A stretch of DNA of 64,000 bases from Amycolatopsis suaedae (GTDB taxonomy: Bacteria > Actinomycetota > Actinomycetes > Mycobacteriales > Pseudonocardiaceae), in the NCBI RefSeq assembly GCF_004214935.1, contig NZ_SFCC01000014.1, positions 1 through 64,000 of the forward strand, given 5' to 3'. The notes under the pieces were generated by a model that was not told where the DNA came from, did no database searches, and saw nothing but the letters and a program-made list of their open reading frames with translations. The first letter of the stretch is position 1, and the number at the start of each line of letters is the position of its first letter. This document shows, one piece after another, positions 1 through 21,795 of this stretch. Made by a program: the position numbers and the translations under genes.

Positions 1-3000
1 CGGATGCTCACCTCCGCCGCCGAACTCCACGTCCACGGTGTCCCTGTCGACTGGACCACCGCCGTGGACGGCGGCCGTCTCGTCGACCTGCCCACCTATC
101 CCTTCCAGCGCCAGCACTTCTGGCTCACCGGCACACCCGCGGGCAACCTCGGCCACCCCCTGCTCGACACCGCCGTCACCCTGCCCGACGGCGTCCTGTT
201 CACCGGCAGGCTCAGCACCGCCGCCCAGCCGTGGCTGGCCGACCACACCGTCCTCGGCGCCGTTCTGCTCCCCGGCGCCGCCGTCGCCGAACTCGCCGCC
301 CACGCCGGGGCTCACCTCGGCTCTCCCCGGGTCGCCGACCTCACCCTCGAACACCCCGTCGAACTGTCCGGCGAGGTCCAGCTGCGCCTGCACGCCGCCG
401 GACCCGACCCCACCGGGCACCGGGCGTTCACCATCCACACCGACGCCGGCGGCACCTGGCAGCGCACCGCCACCGGCACCCTCACCCCCGCCACCGCGCC
501 CGCCGAACCCCTCGCCCTGCCGGACGCCGAACCCGTCGACATCACCGGCCTCTACACCGACCTGGCCGCCGCCGGACTCGGCTACGGCCCCGCCTTCCAG
601 GGCCTGCGCGCCGCCTGGCGGCACGGCCGCGACCTGCACGCCGAAATCGAACCACCCGCCGGACCGCACGGCTTCGGCCTCCACCCCGCCCAGCTCGACG
701 CCGCCCTGCACGCCGTCGCACTTCTCGGGCCCGCCCGCGCGCTGCTCCCGTTCTCCTGGACCGGCATCACCGTCCACGACGGCGGCACCACCGGCATCCT
801 GCGCGCCCGGCTCACCCCGCTCGGCGACGACACCGTGGCACTGCGGATCGCCGACACCCAGGGCCGCCCGGTCCTGACCGTCGACACGCTCCGGCTACGG
901 CCCGCCACCGGACACGGCGGCCTGTTCCACCTCGACTGGACCCCGCTGACAGACCCGCCCAGCGGCGAACCCGGCGAAGTGCTCACCGTCCCCACGGGCA
1001 CCCTGCGGGAAACCCTCGCCTGGACACTGCAACGCTGCCAGGACTGGCTCACCCGGCCGGACGGCCGCCTGGTGTTCGTCACCTCCGGCGCCGTCGCCAC
1101 CGACACCCCGGACCCCGTCCAGGCCGCCGTGTGGGGCTTCGTCCGCGCCGCCCAGACCGAATCGCCCGGCCGCTTCGCCCTGATAGACACCGACACCGGT
1201 GACCTGGCCGCCGCACTGGCCACCGGCGAACCCCAGCTCGCCGTCCGCGGCGGCACCGTGCTGGTACCCCGACTCACCCGCCGCACACCGTCCACAGTGG
1301 AACCGGCTTCGCTCGGCGGCACCGTGCTCATCACCGGCGGCACCGGCGGCATCGGCACCCTGCTGGCCCGGCACCTCGCCGCCGAACACGGCGTGACCAA
1401 GCTGATCCTGCTCTCCCGCCGGGGCAGCGACGAGCCGGCACCGCCCGGCGTCACCGTCGTCGCCTGCGACGCCGCCGACCGCGACGCACTCGCCGCCGTC
1501 CTCGCCGAGCACACACCGGCCACCGTGATCCACGCGGCGGGCGTCCTCGACGACGGCGTGGTGACCTCGCTGACCCCCGATCGCGTCGACCGCGTCCTGC
1601 GGCCCAAGGCCGACGCCGCACAGCACCTGCACGACCTGCTCGACGAGCACACTGAGCTGATCGTGTTCTCCTCCGCCGCCGGGGTTCTCGGCGGAGCAGG
1701 CCAGGCCGGGTACGCCGCCGCCAACGCCTACCTCGACGCCCTCGTCACCCGGCGCCGCGCCGCCGGACTGCCCGGACGGTCGCTGGCCTGGGGCTTCTGG
1801 GACTCCGACGGCGCGATGACCGCACACCTCACCGCCGCCGACCGGCGGCGCCTGGCCCGCTCCGGCGTCGGCGCCCTGCCACCCGCCGAAGGCCTGGCCC
1901 TGTTCGACGCCGCACTGCGCGACCCGGAACCGGTCCTCGTGCCGATGCGGCTGGACACCCGCGAGCTGACCGACGTCCCGCCCGTGCTGTCCACCCTGCT
2001 CGGCGCGCCCGCCCGCGACCGGCGCCCGGCGGAGCTGCCCGCGGCGGACCGGGAACGCGTGCTCACCGAACTGGTCCGCACCCACGCCGCCGCCGTGCTG
2101 GGCTTCGACACCACCACCCCGATCACGCACGGCACCGGCTTCGGCGATCTCGGATTCGACTCGCTGACCGCCGTCGAACTCCGCAACCGGCTCGCCGCCG
2201 CCACCGGCCTCACCCTGCCCGCGACGCTGGTGTTCGACCACCCCACCCCGGCCGCGCTCGCCGAGCACCTCGCCGCCGAACTGGGCACACCCGCACCCGC
2301 CCCCGCCGTCCAGCGGGTGGCCCGCGACGGGGATCCGGTGGCCATTGTCGGCATGGCCTGCCGGTTCCCCGGGGGCGTCACCAGTCCCGAACAGCTCTGG
2401 GACCTGGTGGCTTCCGGTGGTGACGCCGTCGGGCCACCGCCGGCCGACCGCGGCTGGGAACCCGGCGTGGCCCGCGACGGCGGATTCCTGCACGACGCCG
2501 CCGACTTCGACGCCGCCTTCTTCGGCATCTCCCCGCGCGAGGCACTGGCCATGGACCCGCAGCAGCGGCTCCTGCTGGAAACCTCCTGGGAGGCACTGGA
2601 ACGCGCCGGCATCGACCCCGCCTCGCTGCGCGGCAGCGACACCGGTGTGTTCGCCGGCGTGATGTACCACGACTACGGCTCCTGGCTGACCGAGCCGCCC
2701 GCCGACCTGGAGGGCTACCTCGGCACCGGCAGCGCCGGCAGCGTGGCGTCCGGCCGGGTGGCCTACACCCTCGGCCTGCGCGGCCCGGCGCTGTCGGTCG
2801 ACACCGCGTGCTCCTCCTCGCTGGTCGCGCTGCACCTCGCCGCACGGGCACTGCGGGACGGCGACTGCACACTGGCGCTGGCCGGCGGCGTCACCGTCAT
2901 GTCCACCACCGCCACCTTCGCCGAGTTCACCCGGCAGGGCGGGCTGTCCCCGGACGGCCGGTGCCGGTCGTTCTCCGCCGACGCCGACGGCACCGGCTGG

Positions 3001-6000
3001 TCCGAAGGCGCCGGCATGATCGTCCTGGAACGGCTGTCCGACGCCCGGCGCAACGGCCACCGCGTCCTGGCGGTCGTCGCCGGGACGGCGGTCAACTCCG
3101 ACGGCGCCAGCAGCGGCCTGACCGCCCCCAACGGGCCGTCCCAGCAACGCGTCATCCGCGCCGCGCTGGCCGACGCCGGCCTCGAACCGTCCGATGTGGA
3201 CGCGGTGGAGGCACACGGCACCGGCACCCGGCTCGGCGATCCGATCGAAGCCCAGGCCCTGATCGCGACCTACGGGCAGGGCCGGGACCGGCCGCTGTGG
3301 CTGGGGTCGCTGAAGTCCAACCTCGGCCATACCCAGGCCGCCGCAGGGGTCGCCGGGGTGATCAAGACCGTGCTGGCCATGCGGCACGGCGTCCTCCCGC
3401 CGACCCTGCACGTCGCTGAGCCGACAGACCAGGTCGACTGGTCGGCGGGCGACGTGCGGCTGCTCACCGAAGCCCGCGACTGGCCCGGTGGAGGCCCGCG
3501 CCGCGCCGGGGTGTCCTCCTTCGGCATCTCCGGCACGAACGCCCACGTGATCCTCGAACAGGGCCACCACGAACCCGTCACACGCGACGGTGACCGTCCC
3601 GGGCCCGTGCCCTGGCTGCTGTCCGGACGCACCGAGGCGGCGCTGCGGGACGCGGCCCGGCGGCTGATGTCCACCACGGACAACCCGGCCGACGTCGCGT
3701 ACTCGCTGGCCACCACCCGCGGCCGGTTCGAGCACCGGGCCGTGATCGTGAGCACCGACCCGCACGAGGGACTGGCCGCGCTGGCCGCGGGACGCGAGTC
3801 GGCGGCCGTCGTCCGCGGGGTCGCAGCACCACGCGGCCGCGTGGTGTTCGTGTTCCCCGGGCAGGGCACCCAGTGGGCCGGCATGGCAGCCGGCCTGCTC
3901 GGCGAGCCGGTGTTCGCCGAGTCGATGGCCGAGTGCGCCGCCGCGCTGGAGCCCCACCTCGGCCGGCCGCTGCCGGAGGTCCCGGAACCCGCCGACCTGG
4001 ACCGCGCCGACGTCGTGCAGCCGCTGCTGTTCGCCGTCATGGTGTCGCTGGCGCGGCTGTGGCGCAGCCTCGGCGTCGTCCCCGACGCCGTCGTCGGCCA
4101 CTCCCAGGGCGAGATCGCCGCCGCCTGCGTCGCCGGTGCCCTGTCGCTGGACGACGCCGCCCGCGTCGTGGCCCTGCGCAGCCGGGCGCTGACCGCACTG
4201 GCCGGGCAGGGCGGCATGGTGTCGGTCGCCGCAGGCCGGGACCGGCTCGCCGGGTGGGCCGAGCACGTCGCCGTGGTCAACAGCCCGTCGTCCACCGTCG
4301 TCGCCGCCGATCCCGTCACACTGGACCGGCTGCTGGCCTGGTGCGCGACCGAGGGGCTGCGAGCCCGCCACCTCGCCGTCGACTACGCCTCCCACTCGGC
4401 ACAGGTGGAACGGCTGCGCGAGACGATCCTCGACGACCTCGCCCCGATCACCCCCGCCACACCGGCGATCCCGCTGTACTCCACCGTCACCGGCGCCCGG
4501 CTGGACGAGCCGCTGGACGCCGGGCACTGGTACCGGAGCCTGCGGCAGCCGGTCGAGTTCGAAGCCGCCACCCGCGCGCTGGTCGCCGACGGTCACGACG
4601 TCTTCGTCGAGGTCAGCCCGCACCCGGTGCTCACCACCGCGGTGCAGGAGACCGCAGGCGACGTCCTCGCCGTGGGCACACTGCGCCGCGACGACGGCGG
4701 CCGGGACCGGCTGCTGCGCTCGGCCGCCGAACTGCACGCCGGTGGCGGCACCGTCGACTGGCCCGCCGTACTGCCCGGCGGACGTGTCGTCGACCTGCCC
4801 ACCTATCCGTTCCAGCGCACCAGGTTCTGGCTCGGCCGGCCCGCCGCGGCACCCGGCGACCTCCGATCGGCCGGCCTGGAGACGGCCGGGCACCCCCTGC
4901 TGGCCGCCGAGCTGACCCTGCCCAACGGCGGCACGATGTTCACCGGCCGGGCGAGCCTGGACGCCCACCCGTGGCTGGCCGACCACGCCGTCCACGGCAC
5001 CGTCCTGCTGCCCGGCACCGCCTACCTGGACCTGGCCGCCGCCGCGGGCCGTCAGCTGGGCTGCGGCCGGGTCGACGAGCTGACGCTGGAGCAGCCACTC
5101 CTGCTCTCCGGCGACGCCGTCCGGATCGGCGTGCACGCAGGCGAGCCCGACGGGACCGGGCGCCGCCCGGTGCGCGTGCTGTCCCAGCCGGACACCGGCG
5201 GGCAGTGGCGCGAACACGCCACCGGCACCCTCGCGCCGGAGCAACCGCCACCGCCGCCGCTGGACGTTCCCGCTGGCGCCGAACCACTGGACACCGGCGG
5301 CCTGTACGACACGCTCGGCGCCGCCGGCCTCGACTACGGCCCCGCGTTCCAGGGCGTGCGCGCGGCCTGGCGGCACGGCGGCGACGTCTACGCGGAGGTC
5401 GAACTGCCCGGCGGCACCGCGACCGCCGGGTACGGCATCCACCCGGCGCTGCTCGACGCCGCCCTGCACCCACTGGGCCTGGTCGAGCACATCGACCAGC
5501 CGAGGCTGCCGTTCACCTGGACCGGCGCGACCGTGTGGCCCGCGCCCGCCACCGCCGCCCGCGTCCGGCTGTCCCGGGCAGCCGACGCCCTGACGCTGAC
5601 CGTCGCCGGTCTCGACGGCACGCCGCTGGTGTCGGTCGCCGCGCTGGCACTGCGGCCGATGCCGGAGGGCAGGCTCGCCGGCGGCTGCTTCGACGTCGCC
5701 CGCGTCCCGCTGCCGCCCGGCACCCCGCGCCCGGCGGCGGCACGGTGGGCCGTGCTGGGCCTGGAACTGGACATCAAGACCGCCGAGGTCCAGCTCGACC
5801 ACTACGCCGACGCAGGGGAACTGCTGGCCGCGGCGCAAGTACCGGAGGTGGTGCTCCTGCCGTGCCCCGCCGGCACCGTGCGCGAGGTGCTCGCCGCGCT
5901 GCTGCCACCCGTGCGGACCTGGCTGTCCGACGAACGCTGCGCCGCCTCCCGGCTGGTCCTGGTCACCTCCGGCGCGGAACACGACCCGGCACAGGCCGCC

Positions 6001-7244
6001 GCGCGGGGCCTGCTGCGCTCGGCACAGGCCGAGGCACCCGGCCGGTTCACGCTGCTCGACCTGGACGGCGACCCGCCGGGCCGCGACGTCGTCACCGCCG
6101 TCGCCTCCGGCGAACCCGAGGTCACCGCGGGCGAAGCCGTCACCGTCCCCCGGCTCACCCGCCTGCCCGCGACGGAGGCACCGGCCGTGCGGGGCACCGT
6201 GCTGATCACCGGCGGGACCGGCACGCTCGGCACGCTCGTCGCGCGGCACCTGATCACCGAGCACGGCGCCCGCGACGTCGTGCTGCTGTCCCGCAGCGGC
6301 AACGGCGGGCAGGAACTGTCCTCGCTCGGCGCCACCGTGACCGTGGCCGCCTGCGACGCCGCCGACCGTGCCGCGCTGGCCGCCGTACTCGCCGAGCACC
6401 GCCCCTCGGTCGTCGTGCACGCCGCGGCCGTCCTCGACGACGGTGTGCTCACCTCGCTGACCCCGGACCGGTTCGACGCCGTGCTGCGGTCCAAGGTGGA
6501 CGCCGCGGTGAACCTGCACGAACTGGCCGGTGACGTCGACGAGTTCATCGTGTTCTCCTCGGCCGCCGGTGTCCTCGGCGGCGCGGGCCAGGCCAGCTAC
6601 GCGGCCGCCAACGCCGCCGCCGACGCACTCGTCCGGCAGCGGCGCGCCGCCGGACTGCCCGGGGTGTCGATCGCCTGGGGCCTGTGGGAACCACCCAGCG
6701 GGCTGACCGGCGACCTCGCCGCGGCCGACCGGCTGCGGATCGCCCGCTCCGGCCTCGCCCCGCTGTCCACAGCGGACGGACTCGCGTTGTTCGACGCCGC
6801 GCGGGGCGGCTCGGCGCCGGTCGTCGTGGCCGCCCGGCTGGACACCGCCGCGCTGCGGACCGCCGCCGCCGTGCCCGCCGCGCTGCGTGGCCTCGTCCCG
6901 GCCCGCCGGGACCGGGTCGCGCTCGGCCCGGACGACCTGCTCGACCTCGTCCGCGACACCGCCGCCGCCGTCCTCGGCCACGCCGGACGCGACGCCGTCG
7001 GGCCGCGAACCGGCTTCCTGGACCAGGGGTTCGACTCGCTCACCGCCGTCGAACTACGCAACCGGCTGGCCGCCGCCACGGGCCTGCGGCTGCCCGCGAC
7101 GCTGGTGTTCGACCACGGCACGCCCCGCGCACTGGCCGAGCACCTGCGCGAGCGGATGTTCCCCGGCCGGAGCGAGGCCAACACTATCGACCAACTTGGC
7201 GTGGACGACCTGATCCGGCTCGCCACCGAACTGGGGGAGTCGCC

Positions 7245-7248
<4 letters not shown>
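1..7248 (+). CDS. Type I modular polyketide synthase, 5'-truncated (DH-KR-ACP, then KS-AT-DH-KR-ACP)
   Basis: The frame is open from the first base, so the true start lies upstream; about 2415 residues are visible. It opens in a post-AT linker (YPFQRQHFWL), then DH (HxxxGxxxxP with His near residue 82, partner DAALH), KR (TGGTGGIG) and ACP (GFDSLTAVELRN). A full module follows: KS (DTACSSS), AT, DH (DHAVHGTVLLP), KR and ACP. The AT has GHSQGE and YASH (nt 4384-4395), the signature of methylmalonyl-CoA. Both KRs have LDD and no Trp eight residues before the catalytic Tyr, so they are B-type. With active DHs each module should leave a trans double bond, the second methyl-branched. The last ~25 residues look like a C-terminal docking helix for the next synthase. 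The next gene overlaps the stop codon. Confidence 0.95.
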
Positions 7249-16118
<8,870 letters not shown>

Positions 16119-16122
16119 CGTC

Positions 16123-19100
16123 GTGGCCGACGAGGAGACACTGCGCCGCTACCTCAAGCGGGCCGTGACCGAGGCACAGCAGGCCCGCGAGCTGCTGCGC
16201 ACCGAACGCGACCGCGCCCACGAACCGCTCGCCGTCGTCGGCATGGCCTGCCGCTACCCGGGCGCCGACTCGCCGGAGGCGCTGTGGCGGCTCGTCGCCG
16301 ACGGGCGGGACGCGACCGGGCCGTTCCCCGCCGACCGCGGCTGGGACCTCGCCGCGCTCGCCGGCGACCCGGACCGGCCGGGAACCTCGGCCGCCACCCG
16401 CGGCGGTTTCCTCGCCGGTGCCGCCGACTTCGACAACGGCCTGTTCGGGATCAGCCCGCGCGAGGCACTGGCCACCGACCCGCAGCAGCGGCTGCTGCTG
16501 GAGACCACCTGGGAGCTGTTCGAACGGTCCCGGCTGGACCCCCGGTCGCTGCGGGGCAGCGCCACCGGCGTGTTCGTCGGCGTCATGTACGCCGACTACG
16601 GCGGCCGGTTCGCCACCGCACCCGACGGCTTCGAAGGCCTGCTCGGCAACGGCAGCGCCGCCAGCGTGGCCTCGGGCCGGGTGGCCTACACGTTCGGGCT
16701 GGAAGGTCCGACGCTGACCGTCGACACCGCCTGCTCCTCGTCCCTGGTCGGCCTGCACCTGGCCGGCCAGGCGCTGCGCCGGGGCGAGTGCTCGCTGGCC
16801 GTCGCCGGCGGGGTGACGGTCATGGCCACGCCCCGGGTGTTCCAGGAGTTCAGCAGGCAGGGCGGGCTGGCCCCGGACGGGCGCTGCAAGTCGTTCGCCG
16901 CCGCGGCCGACGGCACCGGCTGGTCCGAGGGCGTCGGCCTGCTGCTGCTGGAGCGGCTGTCCGACGCCGAGCGCAACGGCCACCCGGTGCTCGCGCTCGT
17001 GCGCGGCTCGGCGGTCAACTCCGACGGTGCCAGCAGCGCGCTCACCGCGCCCAACGGCCTGGCCCAGCAGCGGGTCATCCGCGCCGCGCTGGCCGACGCG
17101 GGCTTGGAACCGTCCGATGTGGACGCGGTGGAGGCACACGGTACGGGCACCCGGCTCGGCGACCCGATCGAGGCGCGGGCGCTGATCGCGGCCTACGGGC
17201 AGGGCCGGGACCGGCCGTTGTGGCTGGGATCGCTGAAGTCCAACCTCGGGCACACCCAGGCCGCCGCCGGGGTCGGCGGGGTGATCAAGATGGTGCAGGC
17301 CATGCGGCACGGCACGCTGCCCGCGACCCTGCACGCGGACGAGCCGACAGACCAGGTCGACTGGTCGGCAGGCGAGGTGCGGCTGCTCACCGAGCCCCGC
17401 GACTGGCCTGGTCCCCGCCGGGCCGCCGTGTCGTCCTTCGGCGTCTCCGGCACGAACGCGCACGTGATCCTCGAAGCACGTGACGGTGACACCACGAGTG
17501 GTGAAGGCTGTCCCGACCCAGTGCCCTGGGTGCTGTCCGGACACACCGAGGCGGCACTGCGGGAGGCCGCCGGACGCTTGGCGTCCTTTGTGGACACATC
17601 AGCGGCGGACCCGGCGGACCTCGCGCTGTCGCTGGCCACCACCAGGGCCGCGCTGGGACGGCGTGCGGCCGTCGTCGGCGACCGCGACCGTGCCGTCGCC
17701 GCCCTGCGGGCACTGGCCGCCGGTGAACCGGCCCCCGGCCTGGTCACCGGCAGCCCGGTTCCCGGCAGGCTCGCCCTGCTGTGCACCGGGCAGGGCGCCC
17801 AGCGGGCCGGGATGGGCCGCGAGCTGTACGCCGCGTCCGACGTGTTCGCCACGGCGTTCGACGAGGTCTGCGACCGCCTCGACGCCGAACTGGACCGGCC
17901 GCTGCGCCCGGTGATCCACGGCGAACCCGCCGGGCTGCTGGACCGCACCGGCTACGCCCAGCCCGCCCTGTTCGCCTACCAGGTCGCCCTGCACCGCCTG
18001 CTCGACCACTGGGGCATCCGGCCGGATCTGCTGGCCGGGCACTCGGTCGGCGAGATCACCGCCGCGCACCTGGCCGGGGTGTTCAGTCTCGGCGACGCGG
18101 TCACGCTGGTCGCCGCACGGGCCCGGCTGATGGACCGGCTGCCGGAGGGCGGCGCGATGCTCGCCGTCCGCGCCACCGAGGCCGAGGTCCTGCCACTGCT
18201 GGACGGCACCCGGGTCGCGGTCGCGGCTGTCAACGGCCCCCGCTCGGTCGTGCTGTCCGGGGACGCCGCCGCACTGTCCGAAGTGGAGCAGGCACTGGCC
18301 GCGCACACGCCGCGACGGCTGCGGGTCAGCCACGCCTTCCACTCCCCGCTGATCGACCCGGCACTGGACGAACTGCGCCGGGTCGCGGCCAAACTCGACC
18401 CGCGCCCACCGCGGATCCCTGTCGTGTCCACCGTGACCGGCCGCCCCGAGCACCTGTTCGACCCCGAGCACTGGGTCCGCAACGCACGCGAACCGGTGCG
18501 CTTCGCCGACGCCGTCCGGGCACTGGAACGCGAGGGCGCCACCGGGTTCCTGGAGCTGGGACCGGACGCCACCCTCACCACCGCGGCCGCCGAGAACCTC
18601 ACCGCCACCGCCGTACTGGCCCCGGCCGGACGCCGCGACCAGCCGGAACGCGAGGCCCTGCTGACCGCCGTGGCCACCCTGCACACCGGCGGCTTCACCC
18701 CGGACTGGCCCGCGGTGCTGCCCGGCGCCCGCCCGGCCGACCTGCCCGTCTACCCGTTCCAGCGCACCCGGTTCTGGCTGGAGGACACCCCCGCCGTCCC
18801 GCCGGCGGGACACCGGGTCACCCTGCCCGGCGGCGACCGGACGGTGCTCACCGGCACCGTGTCCGCCGACAGCCAGCCGTGGCTGGCCGACCACCGCGTC
18901 GCAGGCACCGTGATCCTGCCCGGCACGGCACTGCTCGACCTCGCCGCCGCCGCGGGCGCCCAGGTCGGCGCGCCACACGTCGAGGAACTGACCCTCACCA
19001 CACCACTGGCCCCGCCCGCCCGGCTGCAGATCGTCGCCGACGCGCTCGGCGACGGCAGGCACACGGTGACCGTCCACTCCCAGCCCGACGGCGCGGCGCC

Positions 19101-21795
19101 GGGGGAGTGGACCGAACACGCCGCCGGCACCCTCGGCCCGGCGCCCGGGCCCGCCGCCGTCGCGTCCTGGACCCCTGGCGAAGCCCTGCCCGTCGACGGG
19201 CTGTACGACCGGCTGGCCGCCGCGGGCCTGGACTACGGCCCGCACCTGCGCGGCCTGCGGGCCGCCTGGCGCGACGGCGCCGACCTGCTCGCCGAGATCG
19301 AGACCCCACCGGCCACCCCGGGCTGGCACGGCCTGCACCCGGCGGCGGCCGACGCCGCCCTGCACGCGCTCGCCCTGACCGCCACCGGCGAGCAGGCGCT
19401 GGTGCCGTTCGCCTGGCACGGCGTCACCACCGCGGCGGCCGGCGGGTCGCGGCTGCGGGTCCGGCTGAGCCCGGCCGGTGACCGCGCCTGCTCGGTCCAG
19501 GTCACCGACGAGTCCGGCACCCCGGTGCTGACCGTGCGGCGGCTGATGCTGCGCCCCGTCCGTACCGCGCCCGCGGCCCAGGACTGCCTGTACCGCCTCG
19601 ACTGGGTGCCTGCCACCCCGGCGGCCGGGCCCGGCGCCACCGTGATGCACGCCGGTGGTGACGCCGCCGCGCTGCTGCCGGTGCTGCGGGACACGCTGGC
19701 CCACCTGGACACCCGGCTCGCCGTCGTCACCACCGGCGCCGTCGCCGCGGCCGAGGGCGACACCGTGCCCGGCCTGGCACACGCCTCGGTGTGGGGGCTG
19801 GTGCGCTCCGCGCAGTCCGAGCACCCCGGCCGGTTCACGCTCGTCGACACCGACGGCACCGCCGAGTCCGCCGCCGCGCTGGACGCCGCGATCGCGTCCG
19901 GCGAACCGCAGGTCGCCCTGCGGGCCGGGCGGCCGCTCGTGCCCCGGCTGGTCCGCACCACGGCGGGCACCGCGGCCACGCTCGCGCCCGGCGGCACCGT
20001 GCTGATCACCGGCGGCACCGGCGGGCTCGGCGCGCTGCTGGCCGGCCACCTGGTGCGCGAACACGGCGTCCGGCACCTGCTGCTGGTCAGCCGGAGCGGA
20101 CCGGACGCCCCCGACGCCCCGGAGCTGGCCGCCGGGCTGCGGGCCGAGGGCGCCACCGTGACCGTGGCCGCCTGCGACGTCGCCGACCGGGACGCGCTCA
20201 CCCGGCTGCTGGAGTCGCTGGAGCGGCCGCTGACCGCCGTCGTGCACGCCGCCGGGGTCCTCGACGACGGCATGCTCACCTCGCTGACCCCGGAGCGGGT
20301 CGCCGCCGTGCTGCGCCCCAAGGCCCGCGCCGCGTGGCTGCTGCACGAGCTGACCCGCGACGCCGGGCTGGCGGCGTTCGTGTTGTTCTCCTCGGCAGCC
20401 GGTGTCCTGGGCACGCCGGGGCAGGCCGCCTACGCCGCCGCCAACAGCTACCTGGACGCACTGGCACACCACCGGCACGCACTCGGCCTGCCCGCCGTGT
20501 CGCTGGCCTGGGGACTGTGGGACTCGGCCGGCATGGCGCGGGGAACGCAGGCCCGGCCGGGCATGTTGCCGCTGGCCGGATCCACCGGGCTCGCGGTGTT
20601 CGACGCCGCGCTCGCCGGTGGCCGGCCACACCTGGTGCCCGCACGGCTGGACCTGCCCGCGGTGCGGGCCGCCGGGCCGGTGCCGCCGGTGCTGCGGAAG
20701 CTGATCCCGCACGCCGAGCCCGCGCCCGCGGCGCCCGGAGCGCCGCTGGAGCTGGTCCGCCACCACGTGGCCGCGGCACTCGGCCACCCCGGCGCGGCGG
20801 CGATCGACCCGGACGCTCCGCTGGCCGAACTGGGTTTCGACTCGCTGACCGCCGTCGACGTCCGCAACCGGCTGGCCGCGGCCACCGGTGCCGCACTGCC
20901 GCCGACCCTGGTGTTCGACCACCCCACCGCGCGGGCGCTGGCCGACCACCTCACCGGCCGGACCGCGGTGGCCACAGTGGACACCACCGACACCGTGGAC
21001 GCCCTGTACCGCGCCGCCTGCGCCGAGGGCAGGCACGCCGAGGCCCACGAGTTCGTCGTGGCCGCCTCCCGCCTGCGGCCGGTGTTCACCACCGCCGACG
21101 CGCCACCGGCCGGCCCGGTCCGCCTGGCGACCGGGCAGGCCTCGCCCCGGCTGCTGTGCTTCCCCACGGTGGTCGCGTCGTCGAGCCCGCTGCAGTACGC
21201 GCGGTTCGCGGCGGCACTGCGGGGCAGGCGGGAGGTCACCGTGCTGCCGGTGCCCGGCTTCACCGGTGACGAGCGGGTGCCCGCCGACCTGGACACCCTC
21301 GTCCGGACCCGGGCGGACGCCGTGCTGCGCTGCGCGGACGGCGAACCGTTCGCGCTGGCCGGGTACTCGGCGGGCGGCTGGCTCGCCAGCGCCGTCGCCA
21401 CACACCTGGAAGATCGCGGCGCCCCGGCGTCGGCGCTGGTGCTGCTGGACACCTACTTCGGCGCCGAGCGCACCGCCGCGCTGCGGCCCGCGCTCGTGGC
21501 CGGGATGTTCGAGCGGGAGGACGAGCTCGGCCACATCGGACACGTCCGCTGGACCGCGATGGGCGCCTATCTGCGGATGTTCGCCGGTTTCGTCCCCGAA
21601 CCCGGTGCCGCGCCGGCGTTGCTGGTGCGCGCGTCGGGCGAACTCGCCGGTGCCGGACCGGAATTCGCCGTCGAGGAAAGGACCGTTCCCGGCGACCACT
21701 TCACGATGATGGAGGCACACGCGGGGGCGACCGCGGCGGCGGTACACGACTGGCTTTCCACGACCCTGCAACGACGACGAGGTGATGTGTCATGA
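16123..21795 (+). CDS. Type I modular polyketide synthase, final module with thioesterase (KS-AT-DH-KR-ACP-TE)
   Basis: The protein is 1890 aa from a GTG four bases after the previous stop. An N-terminal coiled coil (LRRYLKRAVTEAQQARELL) is a docking helix. Domains in order are KS (DTACSSS), AT with GHSVGE and HAFH (18331-18342, malonyl), DH (HRVAGTVILP), B-type KR (LDD), ACP (GFDSLTAVDVRN) and a C-terminal thioesterase from about nt 21110. The thioesterase nucleophile is Ser in GYSAGG, with Asp in LLDTYF and His in PGDHFTMM completing the triad. This is the chain-terminating subunit; a thioesterase usually releases a macrolactone, although hydrolysis to the acid is possible. The module should add the C2=C3 alkene conjugated to the carboxyl. 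The stop codon overlaps the P450 start (ATGA). Confidence 0.96.
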   Translation: MADEETLRRYLKRAVTEAQQARELLRTERDRAHEPLAVVGMACRYPGADSPEALWRLVADGRDATGPFPADRGWDLAALAGDPDRPGTSAATRGGFLAGAADFDNGLFGISPREALATDPQQRLLLETTWELFERSRLDPRSLRGSATGVFVGVMYADYGGRFATAPDGFEGLLGNGSAASVASGRVAYTFGLEGPTLTVDTACSSSLVGLHLAGQALRRGECSLAVAGGVTVMATPRVFQEFSRQGGLAPDGRCKSFAAAADGTGWSEGVGLLLLERLSDAERNGHPVLALVRGSAVNSDGASSALTAPNGLAQQRVIRAALADAGLEPSDVDAVEAHGTGTRLGDPIEARALIAAYGQGRDRPLWLGSLKSNLGHTQAAAGVGGVIKMVQAMRHGTLPATLHADEPTDQVDWSAGEVRLLTEPRDWPGPRRAAVSSFGVSGTNAHVILEARDGDTTSGEGCPDPVPWVLSGHTEAALREAAGRLASFVDTSAADPADLALSLATTRAALGRRAAVVGDRDRAVAALRALAAGEPAPGLVTGSPVPGRLALLCTGQGAQRAGMGRELYAASDVFATAFDEVCDRLDAELDRPLRPVIHGEPAGLLDRTGYAQPALFAYQVALHRLLDHWGIRPDLLAGHSVGEITAAHLAGVFSLGDAVTLVAARARLMDRLPEGGAMLAVRATEAEVLPLLDGTRVAVAAVNGPRSVVLSGDAAALSEVEQALAAHTPRRLRVSHAFHSPLIDPALDELRRVAAKLDPRPPRIPVVSTVTGRPEHLFDPEHWVRNAREPVRFADAVRALEREGATGFLELGPDATLTTAAAENLTATAVLAPAGRRDQPEREALLTAVATLHTGGFTPDWPAVLPGARPADLPVYPFQRTRFWLEDTPAVPPAGHRVTLPGGDRTVLTGTVSADSQPWLADHRVAGTVILPGTALLDLAAAAGAQVGAPHVEELTLTTPLAPPARLQIVADALGDGRHTVTVHSQPDGAAPGEWTEHAAGTLGPAPGPAAVASWTPGEALPVDGLYDRLAAAGLDYGPHLRGLRAAWRDGADLLAEIETPPATPGWHGLHPAAADAALHALALTATGEQALVPFAWHGVTTAAAGGSRLRVRLSPAGDRACSVQVTDESGTPVLTVRRLMLRPVRTAPAAQDCLYRLDWVPATPAAGPGATVMHAGGDAAALLPVLRDTLAHLDTRLAVVTTGAVAAAEGDTVPGLAHASVWGLVRSAQSEHPGRFTLVDTDGTAESAAALDAAIASGEPQVALRAGRPLVPRLVRTTAGTAATLAPGGTVLITGGTGGLGALLAGHLVREHGVRHLLLVSRSGPDAPDAPELAAGLRAEGATVTVAACDVADRDALTRLLESLERPLTAVVHAAGVLDDGMLTSLTPERVAAVLRPKARAAWLLHELTRDAGLAAFVLFSSAAGVLGTPGQAAYAAANSYLDALAHHRHALGLPAVSLAWGLWDSAGMARGTQARPGMLPLAGSTGLAVFDAALAGGRPHLVPARLDLPAVRAAGPVPPVLRKLIPHAEPAPAAPGAPLELVRHHVAAALGHPGAAAIDPDAPLAELGFDSLTAVDVRNRLAAATGAALPPTLVFDHPTARALADHLTGRTAVATVDTTDTVDALYRAACAEGRHAEAHEFVVAASRLRPVFTTADAPPAGPVRLATGQASPRLLCFPTVVASSSPLQYARFAAALRGRREVTVLPVPGFTGDERVPADLDTLVRTRADAVLRCADGEPFALAGYSAGGWLASAVATHLEDRGAPASALVLLDTYFGAERTAALRPALVAGMFEREDELGHIGHVRWTAMGAYLRMFAGFVPEPGAAPALLVRASGELAGAGPEFAVEERTVPGDHFTMMEAHAGATAAAVHDWLSTTLQRRRGDVS